From Vibrio lentus (GTDB lineage: Bacteria > Pseudomonadota > Gammaproteobacteria > Enterobacterales > Vibrionaceae): DNA of 64,000 nucleotides. Below, in pieces: positions 53,118 to 61,500 of the stretch. Under the pieces are notes generated by a model, which saw nothing but the letters and a program-made list of their open reading frames with translations, was not told where the DNA came from and made no database searches. Each line of letters opens with the position of its first letter. Position 1 is the stretch's first letter. The stretch is from NCBI RefSeq assembly GCF_002875945.1, contig NZ_MCZK01000158.1:1-64000 (forward strand). Direction: 5' to 3'. The position numbers and the translations under genes were made by a program.

Positions 53118-53141
53118 ATGAGAGGAAAAAGTCGTGCTTGA
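53118..53141 (+). CDS. Seven-codon upstream ORF overlapping the acnB start
   Basis: ATG AGA GGA AAA AGT CGT GCT TGA encodes MRGKSRA. It has AAGGA seven bases upstream, a better ribosome site than acnB itself. Its stop codon lies inside the first codons of acnB (GTG 53134), so ribosomes ending here could reinitiate on acnB. Translation is not proven. Confidence 0.4.
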   Translation: MRGKSRA

Positions 53142-55722
53142 AGCCTACCGTAAACACGTCGCAGAGCGTGCTGCCGAAGGAGTTGTTCCTAGACCATTAG
53201 ATGCTGAACAAGTAGCAGGCCTAGTTGAACTTTTAAAGAACCCGCCCCAAGGTGAAGAAGCTGTTATTCTTGACCTACTAGAAAACCGTATTCCACCAGG
53301 TGTAGATGAAGCTGCTTACGTTAAAGCGGGCTTCCTAACGGCTATCACTAAAGGTGAAGTTGAATCTCCACTAGTAAGCAAAGCAAAAGCTGCGGAACTA
53401 CTTGGCACAATGCAAGGTGGTTACAACATCGAATCTCTAGTTTCTCTACTGGATGATGCAGAGCTTGCTCCAATCGCTGTTAAAGCACTTTCTCATACTC
53501 TACTGATGTTTGACGCATTCTACGACGTAGAAGAAAAAGCAAAAGCTGGCAATGCTTCTGCTCAGCAAGTTCTTCAGTCTTGGGCTGATGCTGAGTGGTT
53601 TACAGCTAAAGAGAAAGTAGCGGAAAAAATTACCGTTAAAGTATTTAAAGTCACTGGTGAAACGAACACCGATGACCTATCTCCAGCGCCAGATGCATGG
53701 TCACGTCCTGATATTCCGGTACACGCAAAAGCAATGCTGAAGATGGAACGTGATGGTATTACTCCTGATGAGCAGGGTAACGTTGGTCCAATTACTCAAA
53801 TTGAAGAAATGCAAAAAGACGGCATTCCACTGGCTTACGTTGGTGATGTTGTTGGTACTGGTTCTTCACGTAAATCAGCAACAAACTCAGTACTTTGGTT
53901 CATGGGCGAAGATATTCCATTTGTACCAAACAAGCGTACTGGCGGTGTTTGTCTTGGTGGTAAAATTGCTCCGATCTTCTACAACACAATGGAAGACTCA
54001 GGCGCGCTACCAATTGAGCTGAACGTACAAGACATGAACATGGGTGATGTGATTGATATCTACCCTTATGAAGGTGTTGTTCGTAAAGACGGTGCAGATA
54101 TCTCAAGCTTTGAGCTAGGTAAAGTTCTTCTAGATGAAGTACGTGCTGGTGGTCGTATTCCACTGATCATTGGTCGTGGCTTAACGGGCCGTGCTCGTGA
54201 TGCGCTAGGTCTAGCTGAAACCGATCTGTTTGCTAAGCCAATCGACCCTTCTGCTTCTGATAAAGGCTACACGTTAGCTCAGAAGATGGTAGGTAAAGCG
54301 TGTGGTGTTGAAGGTGTGCGTGCGGGTCAGTACTGCGAACCTAAAATGACAACAGTAGGTTCTCAAGATACTACGGGTCCTATGACACGTGATGAGCTGA
54401 AAGATCTGGCTTGTCTTGGTTTCTCAGCAGATCTTGTGATGCAGTCTTTCTGTCACACATCTGCATACCCGAAACCAGTTGATGTAAACACTCACCATAC
54501 ACTGCCTGATTTCATCATGAACCGTGCGGGTGTTTCACTTCGTCCAGGCGATGGTGTTATCCACTCATGGCTAAACCGTATGCTTCTGCCTGATACTGTT
54601 GGTACAGGTGGTGACTCGCATACTCGTTTCCCTCTAGGTATTTCATTCCCTGCAGGTTCTGGCTTAGTAGCATTTGCTGCAGCAACAGGTGTTATGCCTC
54701 TTGATATGCCTGAATCAATCTTGGTTCGCTTTAAAGGTGAAATGCAGCCGGGTATCACGCTACGTGACCTAGTACATGCAATTCCTCTTTACGGTATCAA
54801 GCAAGGCCTACTGACCGTTGAAAAAGCCGGTAAGATCAATGAGTTCTCTGGTCGTGTACTAGAAATTGAAGGTGTTGACCATCTGTCTGTTGAGCAAGCA
54901 TTTGAACTTTCAGATGCATCTGCTGAGCGTTCTGCTGCTGGTTGTACTGTTAAGCTTTCTCAAGAGTCTATCGAAGAATACCTGAACTCGAACGTCGTTA
55001 TGCTTAAGTGGATGATCGCTGAAGGTTACGGTGATGTTCGTACTATTGAGCGTCGTATTACGGCAATGGAAGAGTGGCTCGCGAACCCTGAGTTGCTTGC
55101 TGCTGATTCAGATGCTGAATACGCTCATGTTATCGAGATTGACCTTGCTGACATCGATCAGCCAATCCTATGTGCACCAAACGATCCAGATGATGCTCGT
55201 CTTCTTTCTGACGTTCAAGGCACTGAGATTCAAGAAGTGTTCATCGGTTCTTGTATGACCAACATCGGTCACTTCCGTGCTGCAGGTAAGATGCTTGAAG
55301 AGTTTAATGGCTCTTTGAATACTCGCCTATGGGTTGCTCCGCCAACTAAGATGGATAAAGACCAACTAACAGAAGAAGGCTACTACGGCATCTTCGGTCG
55401 TGCTGGGGTTCGTATTGAAACTCCGGGTTGTTCATTATGTATGGGTAACCAAGCACGTGTTGCTGACGCTTCGACGGTTATGTCGACGTCAACACGTAAC
55501 TTCCCGAACCGTTTGGGTAATGGTGCGAACGTTTACCTAGCTTCTGCTGAGCTTTCTGCTGTTGGTGCGATTCTTGGTCGTATCCCAACGAAAGAAGAGT
55601 ACTTAGCGTACGCAGAGAAGATTAATGCAACCGCTGCCGATACTTACCGTTACTTGAACTTCCATAAAATGGGTCAGTACACGGACAAAGCAGACACGGT
55701 TATCTTCCAAGAGCCTGCGTAA
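53134..55722 (+). CDS. acnB: Bifunctional aconitate hydratase 2 / 2-methylisocitrate dehydratase
   Basis: [4Fe-4S] enzyme converting citrate to isocitrate, the main TCA-cycle aconitase in exponentially growing gammaproteobacteria. The 862-residue protein has the AcnB order: N-terminal HEAT-like domain (1-160), swivel domain (about 160-375, VTGETNTDDLSPA) and catalytic domains. The Fe-S cysteines are GSCMTN and the late CSLCMGNQ pair. The start is GTG at 53134, giving MLEAYRKHVAERAAEG; an upstream seven-codon ORF overlaps it. A terminator follows at 55786. Confidence 0.96.
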   Translation: MLEAYRKHVAERAAEGVVPRPLDAEQVAGLVELLKNPPQGEEAVILDLLENRIPPGVDEAAYVKAGFLTAITKGEVESPLVSKAKAAELLGTMQGGYNIESLVSLLDDAELAPIAVKALSHTLLMFDAFYDVEEKAKAGNASAQQVLQSWADAEWFTAKEKVAEKITVKVFKVTGETNTDDLSPAPDAWSRPDIPVHAKAMLKMERDGITPDEQGNVGPITQIEEMQKDGIPLAYVGDVVGTGSSRKSATNSVLWFMGEDIPFVPNKRTGGVCLGGKIAPIFYNTMEDSGALPIELNVQDMNMGDVIDIYPYEGVVRKDGADISSFELGKVLLDEVRAGGRIPLIIGRGLTGRARDALGLAETDLFAKPIDPSASDKGYTLAQKMVGKACGVEGVRAGQYCEPKMTTVGSQDTTGPMTRDELKDLACLGFSADLVMQSFCHTSAYPKPVDVNTHHTLPDFIMNRAGVSLRPGDGVIHSWLNRMLLPDTVGTGGDSHTRFPLGISFPAGSGLVAFAAATGVMPLDMPESILVRFKGEMQPGITLRDLVHAIPLYGIKQGLLTVEKAGKINEFSGRVLEIEGVDHLSVEQAFELSDASAERSAAGCTVKLSQESIEEYLNSNVVMLKWMIAEGYGDVRTIERRITAMEEWLANPELLAADSDAEYAHVIEIDLADIDQPILCAPNDPDDARLLSDVQGTEIQEVFIGSCMTNIGHFRAAGKMLEEFNGSLNTRLWVAPPTKMDKDQLTEEGYYGIFGRAGVRIETPGCSLCMGNQARVADASTVMSTSTRNFPNRLGNGANVYLASAELSAVGAILGRIPTKEEYLAYAEKINATAADTYRYLNFHKMGQYTDKADTVIFQEPA

Positions 55723-55785
55723 GCACGGTTAATGGATTGCGATAAAGTGCCGACTGCGCTGCAGTAAAGCACTCGCTGCTAATAC

Positions 55786-55817
55786 AACGCCTTCTCTTTG
55801 TGAGAGGGCGTTTTTGT
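55786..55817 (+). terminator. Terminator of acnB
   Basis: AACGCCTTCTC pairs with GAGAGGGCGTT (one G-T pair) around TTTGT, with T run TTTTTG following. Confidence 0.9.
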
Positions 55818-55855
55818 TTCTGGGTTCTAACGGTTCGTTTGAGGTTGAATAAGTC

Positions 55856-56030
55856 ATACCAATCGTAGTAAATAACTGGTCAGCCTAGCTGGTTAAAACG
55901 CTCAATAACTGCGTTATAATTTTTGATTGTAGAATAACTACTTATCGAAACTTCTTGTCGAAAAGAGCCGCCTTGTTCTCAAGCCTTTTTCCTGCGCTAT
56001 TTCTGAACACTTACTTACTGTGATTGGTAT
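55856..56030. mobile_element. 175-bp MITE-like element with imperfect terminal inverted repeats
   Basis: The element begins ATACCAATCGTAGTAAATAA and ends with the mirror-image GATTGGTAT. Comparing the first 28 bases with the reverse complement of the last 28 gives 23 identities, including the first nine. It encodes no ORF of interest and has no transposase. No clear target-site duplication is visible. From memory, very similar ATACCAATC...GATTGGTAT blocks recur in Vibrio, Shewanella and Pseudoalteromonas genomes. It sits between the acnB terminator and yacL. Confidence 0.75.
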
Positions 56031-56127
56031 CAGGCTCGATCTCCAATAGACTTCGCTATATACTCTCGCCTCATTTTTGCCACATCCTCTTTATTGAATC
56101 CTCTTTTTATTAGAGCTTTGGAGCCTT

Positions 56128-56496
56128 ATGGAATTCGAATTTACTAGAAACACTCTGATGGGTGAATACTATGTGAAATGCAGCATGGGTCATGAAATTG
56201 TTGGCCGCTGGCTTCAAGAAGAGATCGGCAAAGATAAGCAAAAGCTCGATCACGTGATGGCGCTTATTGAGCGTTCACGTTTGGATCTGAATAATGAAGT
56301 TACTTTACTAGGCAAAGAGATCAGCCTAGCGATCAATGAAGACGACGTTACCATTCAAGAAAATGTACTAAGGCATGAGCAAGAGATGGAAGAGGGTAGT
56401 GAGTTCGATTTCTATAATTGTGAAAGCGAAGCAAGCTGCGGAATCGATGATTTTGAGTTGCTAATCGAACGTTGGATTGATTTTTTAGGTTACTAA
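56128..56496 (+). CDS. yacL: UPF0231 family protein YacL
   Basis: The 122-residue acidic soluble protein begins MEFEFTRNTLMGEYYVKCSMGHEI and matches E. coli YacL, which also lies next to acnB; function is unknown. No membrane segment or catalytic motif is seen. A MITE-like insertion lies upstream, and a terminator follows. Confidence 0.9.
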   Translation: MEFEFTRNTLMGEYYVKCSMGHEIVGRWLQEEIGKDKQKLDHVMALIERSRLDLNNEVTLLGKEISLAINEDDVTIQENVLRHEQEMEEGSEFDFYNCESEASCGIDDFELLIERWIDFLGY

Positions 56497-56572
56497 TCAT
56501 TGATGGCTTTGCATCATGAAAGCTTCGTTGCCCAAAACTAGAGCAACGACAGTGCAACGCATTAAGATAGTG

Positions 56573-56605
56573 AAAAGGTCGCACCATATTGGTGCGGCCT
56601 TTTTC
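56573..56605 (+). terminator. Terminator of yacL
   Basis: AAAAGG-T-CGCACC pairs with GGTGCG-G-CCTTTTT around a short loop, followed by a T-rich tract, about 77 bases after the stop. Confidence 0.9.
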
Positions 56606-56658
56606 GTTTCTAAAGTGCTATTGTTTCTATTTTGTTTAAATTCAATAACTTAAATTCC

Positions 56659-56673
56659 TGGCACGCTACTTGG
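56659..56673 (+). promoter_or_regulatory. Sigma54 promoter of glnK-amtB
   Basis: TGGCAC (56659-56664), five bases, TTGG (56670-56673) matches the sigma54 -24/-12 consensus TGGCAC-N5-TTGC with one change. It lies 50 bases before glnK, the expected place for an NtrC-activated promoter. Confidence 0.8.
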
Positions 56674-56722
56674 ATTATAAAAAGAGTATTAACGGATTAA
56701 GTGAAGAATTTAAGGAAAGAAT

Positions 56723-57061
56723 ATGAAATTAATAAACGCCATAGTTAAACCATTTAAGTTAGATGATGTTCGAGAAGCGCTCTCTGATGTCGGTATTGAA
56801 GGTATGACAGTTTCTGAAGTGAAAGGATTTGGTCGTCAAAAAGGACACACTGAGTTGTATCGTGGTGCGGAGTACCAAGTTGATTTCCTACCAAAGGTAA
56901 AGTTAGAAATTGCAACCCAAGCTGAAAATGTTGACCGAGTTGTTGAAGCGATTAGCCAAGCGGCACACACCGGAAAAATCGGCGATGGCAAAATTTTTGT
57001 GTATGACCTAAGCCAAGCCGTACGAATTCGTACCGGTGAAATGGATGCTGAAGCACTTTAA
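56723..57061 (+). CDS. glnK: Nitrogen regulatory protein PII, GlnK type
   Basis: Signal protein that binds ATP/ADP and 2-oxoglutarate and, when unmodified, blocks AmtB. The 112-residue protein has the uridylylation site Tyr51 in GHTELYRGAEY. GlnK rather than GlnB is called because amtB lies 27 bases downstream and a sigma54 promoter lies upstream. It is full length. Confidence 0.95.
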   Translation: MKLINAIVKPFKLDDVREALSDVGIEGMTVSEVKGFGRQKGHTELYRGAEYQVDFLPKVKLEIATQAENVDRVVEAISQAAHTGKIGDGKIFVYDLSQAVRIRTGEMDAEAL

Positions 57062-57088
57062 AGAATTACAAGGACTGGAGACTTTAAT

Positions 57089-58318
57089 ATGGAACTTACA
57101 ACAACAGTAACGGAACTACGTTACGCACTAGACACTTTTTTCTTCCTCATTTCAGGTGCGTTGGTAATGTGGATGGCTGCAGGCTTCGCGATGTTAGAAG
57201 CTGGCCTCGTTCGCTCAAAGAACACCACAGAAATTTTAACTAAGAACATTTGTTTGTACGCGATTGCTTGTACCACTTTCTTAGTCGTTGGTTACAACAT
57301 TATGTATGTCGATAACGGCGAAGGTGGCTGGTTACCGTCATTTGGTACTCTGATTGGTACTCAAGGTGAAGGTGCAGACCATTCATTAGAATCAGATTTC
57401 TTCTTCCAAGTAGTATTCGTTGCAACAGCAATGTCTGTGGTATCTGGTGCGGTTGCTGAGCGAATGAAACTTTGGTCATTCCTTATCTTCTCTGTCGTGC
57501 TAACAGCGTTCATCTACCCAATGGAAGGTTACTGGACTTGGGGCGGTGGTTTCCTATCAGAAGCAGGTTTCAGTGACTTTGCTGGTTCAGGTATCGTACA
57601 TATGGCTGGTGCTTCAGCAGCGTTAGCGGGTGTGCTTCTACTGGGTGCTCGTAAAGGTAAATATGGTAAAAACGGTGAAATCTACCCGATTCCAGGTTCA
57701 AACATGCCACTGGCAACGCTAGGTACATTTATCCTTTGGTTTGGTTGGTTCGGTTTCAACGGCGGTTCTCAACTTATGGTCTCTGACTTTGAGAACGCGA
57801 CAGCGGTTGGCCAAATCTTCCTTAACACTAACGCTGCAGCAGCAGCAGGTGCGATTGCAGCACTACTAGTATGTAAAACAACTTGGGGTAAAGCTGATTT
57901 AACAATGATTCTGAACGGTGCGTTAGCTGGCCTAGTAGCAATCACTGCAGACCCTCTATCTCCATCACCACTATTTTCGGTAGCGATTGGTTCTGTATCT
58001 GGCGCGTTGGTTGTATTCAGTATCATTGCTCTAGATAAAGCTAAGATTGATGATCCAGTGGGTGCTATCTCGGTTCACGGTGTATGTGGTTTCTTCGGTC
58101 TAATGGCTGTGCCACTAAGCAATGCTGATGCAACATTTGGTGCTCAACTACTGGGTGCAGCAGTTATCTTTGCATGGGTATTCGGTGCTAGCCTAGCGGT
58201 ATGGGCAGTGCTTAAAGCAACAATCGGTATTCGTGTCAGTGAAGATGAAGAACTTGAAGGTATGGACATGCACGATTGTGGTGTTGGTGCTTACCCTGAG
58301 TTTGTATCAGTAAAATAA
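57089..58318 (+). CDS. amtB: Ammonium transporter
   Basis: Trimeric inner membrane ammonium channel. The 409 residues contain about 11 membrane helices, with the pore-lining His residues in GSGIVHMAG and SVHGVCGFFG. N-terminal residues LVMWMAAGFAMLEAGLVRSKN are typical. The C-terminal cytoplasmic tail with EDEELEGMDMHDCGVGAYPEF can interact with GlnK. It forms an operon with glnK. Confidence 0.96.
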   Translation: MELTTTVTELRYALDTFFFLISGALVMWMAAGFAMLEAGLVRSKNTTEILTKNICLYAIACTTFLVVGYNIMYVDNGEGGWLPSFGTLIGTQGEGADHSLESDFFFQVVFVATAMSVVSGAVAERMKLWSFLIFSVVLTAFIYPMEGYWTWGGGFLSEAGFSDFAGSGIVHMAGASAALAGVLLLGARKGKYGKNGEIYPIPGSNMPLATLGTFILWFGWFGFNGGSQLMVSDFENATAVGQIFLNTNAAAAAGAIAALLVCKTTWGKADLTMILNGALAGLVAITADPLSPSPLFSVAIGSVSGALVVFSIIALDKAKIDDPVGAISVHGVCGFFGLMAVPLSNADATFGAQLLGAAVIFAWVFGASLAVWAVLKATIGIRVSEDEELEGMDMHDCGVGAYPEFVSVK

Positions 58319-58361
58319 TCAACAGTAATCGCCTAATCTGAAATGGTTAGGCAGTACAAAG

Positions 58362-58395
58362 AAAACCCTGCAACGAATTGTTGTGGGGTTTTGTT
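58362..58395 (+). terminator. Terminator of glnK-amtB
   Basis: AAAACCCTGCAAC pairs with GTTGTGGGGTTTT (one mismatch) around GAATT, with TTTTGTTG following. Confidence 0.85.
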
Positions 58396-58541
58396 GTATT
58401 TGGAGCTGAACATTGTAAGCGAGCTCGCCGTGACTACAGGCGCTATGTGAAAGCCTTATGACGGGCATAATTACTGAAATGCTTTGTTACAAAAGTGAGA
58501 GTTTAAATGGTCTGAGTAGACGGATTTTTTGTCGGTCGTCA

Positions 58542-58569
58542 TTGTAATTATGTTAATGATGAATATAAT
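58542..58569 (+). promoter_or_regulatory. Putative fbpA promoter
   Basis: TTGTAA (58542-58547), 16 bp, perfect TATAAT (58564-58569). The predicted start near 58576 puts the Fur-like box at 58579-58597 over the initial transcribed region. Confidence 0.65.
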
Positions 58570-58578
58570 AACGCAACT

Positions 58579-58597
58579 GATAGACATTATCATTTCG
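58579..58597 (-). promoter_or_regulatory. Fur-box-like operator of fbpA
   Basis: Read on the minus strand, this 19-mer matches the classical Fur consensus GATAATGATAATCATTATC at 13 of 19 positions, including the AATGATAAT core. It lies between the promoter and the fbpA start, so iron-dependent repression is inferred. Confidence 0.6.
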
Positions 58598-58614
58598 ATA
58601 TAAAGGATTTTAAA

Positions 58615-59628
58615 ATGAAGAAACTGCTAACACTTTCAGCTCTAGCGTGTGGCGTAATTGCCCCAACAGCAATGGCTGCGGAAGAAGTAAATGTATACTC
58701 TTACCGCCAACCTTTCCTTGTTGAGCCAATGTTCAAAGAGTTCACGAAAGAGACTGGTATTAAAGTAAACGTTAAGTTTGCTAAAAAAGGTTTAGCAGAG
58801 AAGTTAGCTCAAGAGGGTGAATACAGCCCTGCTGATGTTGTGTTAACTGTCGATATTAGTCGTCTATCTGAGCTAACTAAACAAGGTCTAGTTCAATCAG
58901 TTGAAAGCGATGTACTTGAAAAGAACATCCCTGCTCAGTACCAAGATACTGCTAACGAGTGGTTTGCTCTAACAACTCGTACACGTAGCGTTTATTCTTC
59001 ACGTGACCGTGTTGGTCGTCTAGGTGAAGAGTTCACTTATGAAGATCTCACTAAGCCTGAATTTAAAGGCAAAATCTGTACTCGTAGCGGTAAGCACCCA
59101 TACAATGTTTCTCTCGTTTCTTCGATGATTGCTCACAAAGGTGAAGCTGAAACGAAAGAGTGGCTAGAAGGCGTAAAAGCAAACCTAGCACGTAAGCCTC
59201 AAGGTAACGACCGCGCTCAAGTTAAAGCGATTAAAGAAGGTCTATGTGATGTTGCTCTTGGTAACAGCTACTACCTAGGCAAAATGATTAATGATAAAGA
59301 GCAAAAAGCTTGGGCTGACTCTGTTTACATTAACTTCCCTAACCAAGAGACAACAGGTACTCACGTAAATATCTCTGGTATGGCAATGGCTAAATACTCT
59401 CCAAACGAAGAGAATGCGGTTAAGCTGATGGAATTCCTATCTGGTAACACTGCACAAAGCATGTACGCAGAAGTGAACTACGAATACCCAGTGAAAGCAG
59501 ACGTTAAACCTTCTGAGCTTGTTGCTTCATGGGGCGAGTTCAAAGCAGATACTATTTCTCTAGATGAAATTGCAAACCACCACGCGGCTGCAATCAAGCT
59601 ATTAGATGAAGTTAAGTTCGATCTATAA
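58615..59628 (+). CDS. fbpA: Periplasmic iron(III)-binding protein of an ABC transporter
   Basis: Binds ferric iron in the periplasm and delivers it to FbpBC. The 337-residue protein has a signal peptide ending TAMA (cleavage after residue 21). The mature N-terminus EEVNVYSYRQP is typical of FbpA/FutA. Tyr-rich segments LGNSYYLG and VNYEYPV supply likely iron ligands. It is first of fbpABC. A hairpin after its stop probably limits transcription into fbpB, giving excess binding protein. Confidence 0.93.
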   Translation: MKKLLTLSALACGVIAPTAMAAEEVNVYSYRQPFLVEPMFKEFTKETGIKVNVKFAKKGLAEKLAQEGEYSPADVVLTVDISRLSELTKQGLVQSVESDVLEKNIPAQYQDTANEWFALTTRTRSVYSSRDRVGRLGEEFTYEDLTKPEFKGKICTRSGKHPYNVSLVSSMIAHKGEAETKEWLEGVKANLARKPQGNDRAQVKAIKEGLCDVALGNSYYLGKMINDKEQKAWADSVYINFPNQETTGTHVNISGMAMAKYSPNEENAVKLMEFLSGNTAQSMYAEVNYEYPVKADVKPSELVASWGEFKADTISLDEIANHHAAAIKLLDEVKFDL

Positions 59629-59661
59629 TTTATTATTGTAGGCTTCGGCCCGCATAAAATT

Positions 59662-59708
59662 ACAACCTCAAGTAGCTACTTTTTGGCCACTTGGGGTTGT
59701 TTGTTTTT
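59662..59708 (+). terminator. Attenuating hairpin between fbpA and fbpB
   Basis: ACAACC-T-CAAGT (59662-) pairs with ACTTG-G-GGTTGT (ending 59700) around a 15-base loop, then TTGTTTTTTG. This would give partial termination, as is common after binding-protein genes. Confidence 0.75.
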
Positions 59709-59823
59709 TGGAAATCACTTTTTGATACAAAGCTCTCTGTTGATCCCTTGAGTTATGTGCATCTCACCTTGAAGTCATTAGAGTATATGGGTATAAATAA
59801 CCCCACCATTAAAAGGACATGAG

Positions 59824-59871
59824 ATGTATTTGCAAATGCATATGTATTTCATTAAGCCTCGTTGTAGTTAG
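59824..59871 (+). CDS. Candidate 15-residue leader peptide upstream of fbpB
   Basis: ATG at 59824 opens a 15-codon ORF, MYLQMHMYFIKPRCS, ending in TAG at 59869-59871, three bases before the fbpB ATG. An AAAAGGA Shine-Dalgarno lies at correct distance upstream. It is rich in Met, Tyr, His and Cys. fbpB has no clear ribosome site of its own, so reinitiation after this ORF is likely. An overlapping 19-codon ORF from ATG 59819 (ending in TGA 59876-59878, overlapping fbpB) is an alternative, but its Shine-Dalgarno spacing is too short. Confidence 0.5.
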   Translation: MYLQMHMYFIKPRCS

Positions 59872-59874
59872 GCG

Positions 59875-61500
59875 ATGAAAGAAAAGAATTATTTATGGAA
59901 CACCAGTAGCGGCATAATCGCTGTACTACTCGTTTTACCAATCTTAGCGATATTCACGACTGCTGTTGGAGAAACCGATGAGCTCTTTTCTCATCTGATG
60001 TCCACAGTAATGCCCACCTATGCCTACAATACGGTGGTTTTAGTCATGGGAACCATGTTCCTGTCTTTAATTTTTGGTATTCCATCTGCATGGATCATGG
60101 CAATGTGCCGTGTCCCTGGAGAGCGTGTTTTGCAATGGGCGCTAGTGCTGCCATTAGCAATGCCTGGCTATATCGTGGGTTATATCTTTACCGACTGGTT
60201 TGACTTTGCTGGCCCTGTTCAAATTCTCTTGCGAGATCTAACGGGCTGGGGGCCTGGTGAGTATTGGTTCCCTGATATTAGAACCTTGTCGGGCGCGATT
60301 ATTGTTCTGTCTCTCGTTCTTTACCCTTATATTTATTTGCTCTGCCGTGCGGCGTTCATGGAGCAAAACGTATCCCTATTACAATCCGCTCGCTTATTAA
60401 AGTGCTCTCCTTGGGAAAGCTTTCGTCGTATTTCATTACCGCTCGTGCGCCCTTCGATGGCGGTAGGTTTGTCTCTTGTTGCGATGGAAACCATCGGTGA
60501 CTTCGGTACCGTGAGTTACTTTGCTGTAAACACATTAACGACAGCGGTTTACGATACTTGGTTAGGCTATTCGAGCTTAACGGCCGCAGCAAAAATATCG
60601 GCAATCATGCTGGTTATCGTCATTCTATTATTGAGTACCGAGCGATATAGCCGTCGTAAACAGAAATTATTTCAGAATCAGTTCAGTAGCCGTGAAGACT
60701 TTCGTTATGAGCTAATCGGTTGGAAGAAGTGGTTGGCACTCTTTTGGTGTTGGGGATTAGTGTGTATTGCGTTCTTATTCCCTATCGCGCAGTTAATCAT
60801 TTATGCCTACAAGTATTTTGCCCAAAGCTGGACCCCGGAGTTCAGAGAGTATGCGCTTAATAGCCTTTATGTCTCTGTTGTCGCTGCGATTATTGGTGTG
60901 CTCGTTGCGTTGATTGTTAACTTTAATCAACGTGTCAGCCCTGGTAAGAAAAACCTGGCTTACATGAGGTTCGCATCTATGGGCTATGCGGTTCCTGGCA
61001 CCGTGTTGGCGATAGGTGTCATGGTTCCAGTGCTGTTTATGGATCACTTAGTTAATGACATAGCGAAAGCGATGGAGTGGGGACGTCCGGGACTGATCTT
61101 CTCTGGTTCTATGTTTGCGCTTATTTTTGCCATGGTGGTGCGCTTTTCAGCTGTTGCTATTGGTAGTATCGAAAGTAGCTTAAGCAAAGTATCACCTTCA
61201 TTGGATATGGCTTCTAAAACAATGGGTTGTAATACCAATCAGATGTTACGTCGTGTGCATCTCCCTCTGATTAAGCGTGGTGCACTGATTGCAGGCTTAT
61301 TGGTGTTTATCGAATCAATGAAAGAGTTGAATGCGGCATTGTTGCTGCGTCCTTTTAATTTCGAAACGCTCGCGACTTATGTTTATAACTATGCGTCAGA
61401 TGAGCACCTTGAATTAGCAGCCATGCCTGCTGTGTTGTTAGTCTTGGTGGGTTTAATTCCACTGATCATCGTAAACCGTTCTTTGGAGCAGAAACACTAA
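59875..61500 (+). CDS. fbpB: Iron(III) ABC transporter permease
   Basis: Fused two-domain permease of the FbpB/SfuB type. The 541 residues have about 12 membrane helices in two halves, each with a binding-protein-dependent transport signature facing the ATPase (near residue 165, LLQSARLLKCSPWESFRRI; near residue 440, ASKTMGCNTNQMLRRV). The start is ATG 59875, three bases after a short leader ORF. The stop overlaps the fbpC ATG (TAATG). Confidence 0.93.
   Translation: MKEKNYLWNTSSGIIAVLLVLPILAIFTTAVGETDELFSHLMSTVMPTYAYNTVVLVMGTMFLSLIFGIPSAWIMAMCRVPGERVLQWALVLPLAMPGYIVGYIFTDWFDFAGPVQILLRDLTGWGPGEYWFPDIRTLSGAIIVLSLVLYPYIYLLCRAAFMEQNVSLLQSARLLKCSPWESFRRISLPLVRPSMAVGLSLVAMETIGDFGTVSYFAVNTLTTAVYDTWLGYSSLTAAAKISAIMLVIVILLLSTERYSRRKQKLFQNQFSSREDFRYELIGWKKWLALFWCWGLVCIAFLFPIAQLIIYAYKYFAQSWTPEFREYALNSLYVSVVAAIIGVLVALIVNFNQRVSPGKKNLAYMRFASMGYAVPGTVLAIGVMVPVLFMDHLVNDIAKAMEWGRPGLIFSGSMFALIFAMVVRFSAVAIGSIESSLSKVSPSLDMASKTMGCNTNQMLRRVHLPLIKRGALIAGLLVFIESMKELNAALLLRPFNFETLATYVYNYASDEHLELAAMPAVLLVLVGLIPLIIVNRSLEQKH

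Noticed and set aside
59819..59878. 19-codon Cys-rich ORF (MRCICKCICI...) overlapping fbpB as the functional leader
   Set aside because: Its Shine-Dalgarno is only a base or two from the ATG; the 15-codon ORF in another frame has correct spacing. Kept as an alternative only.
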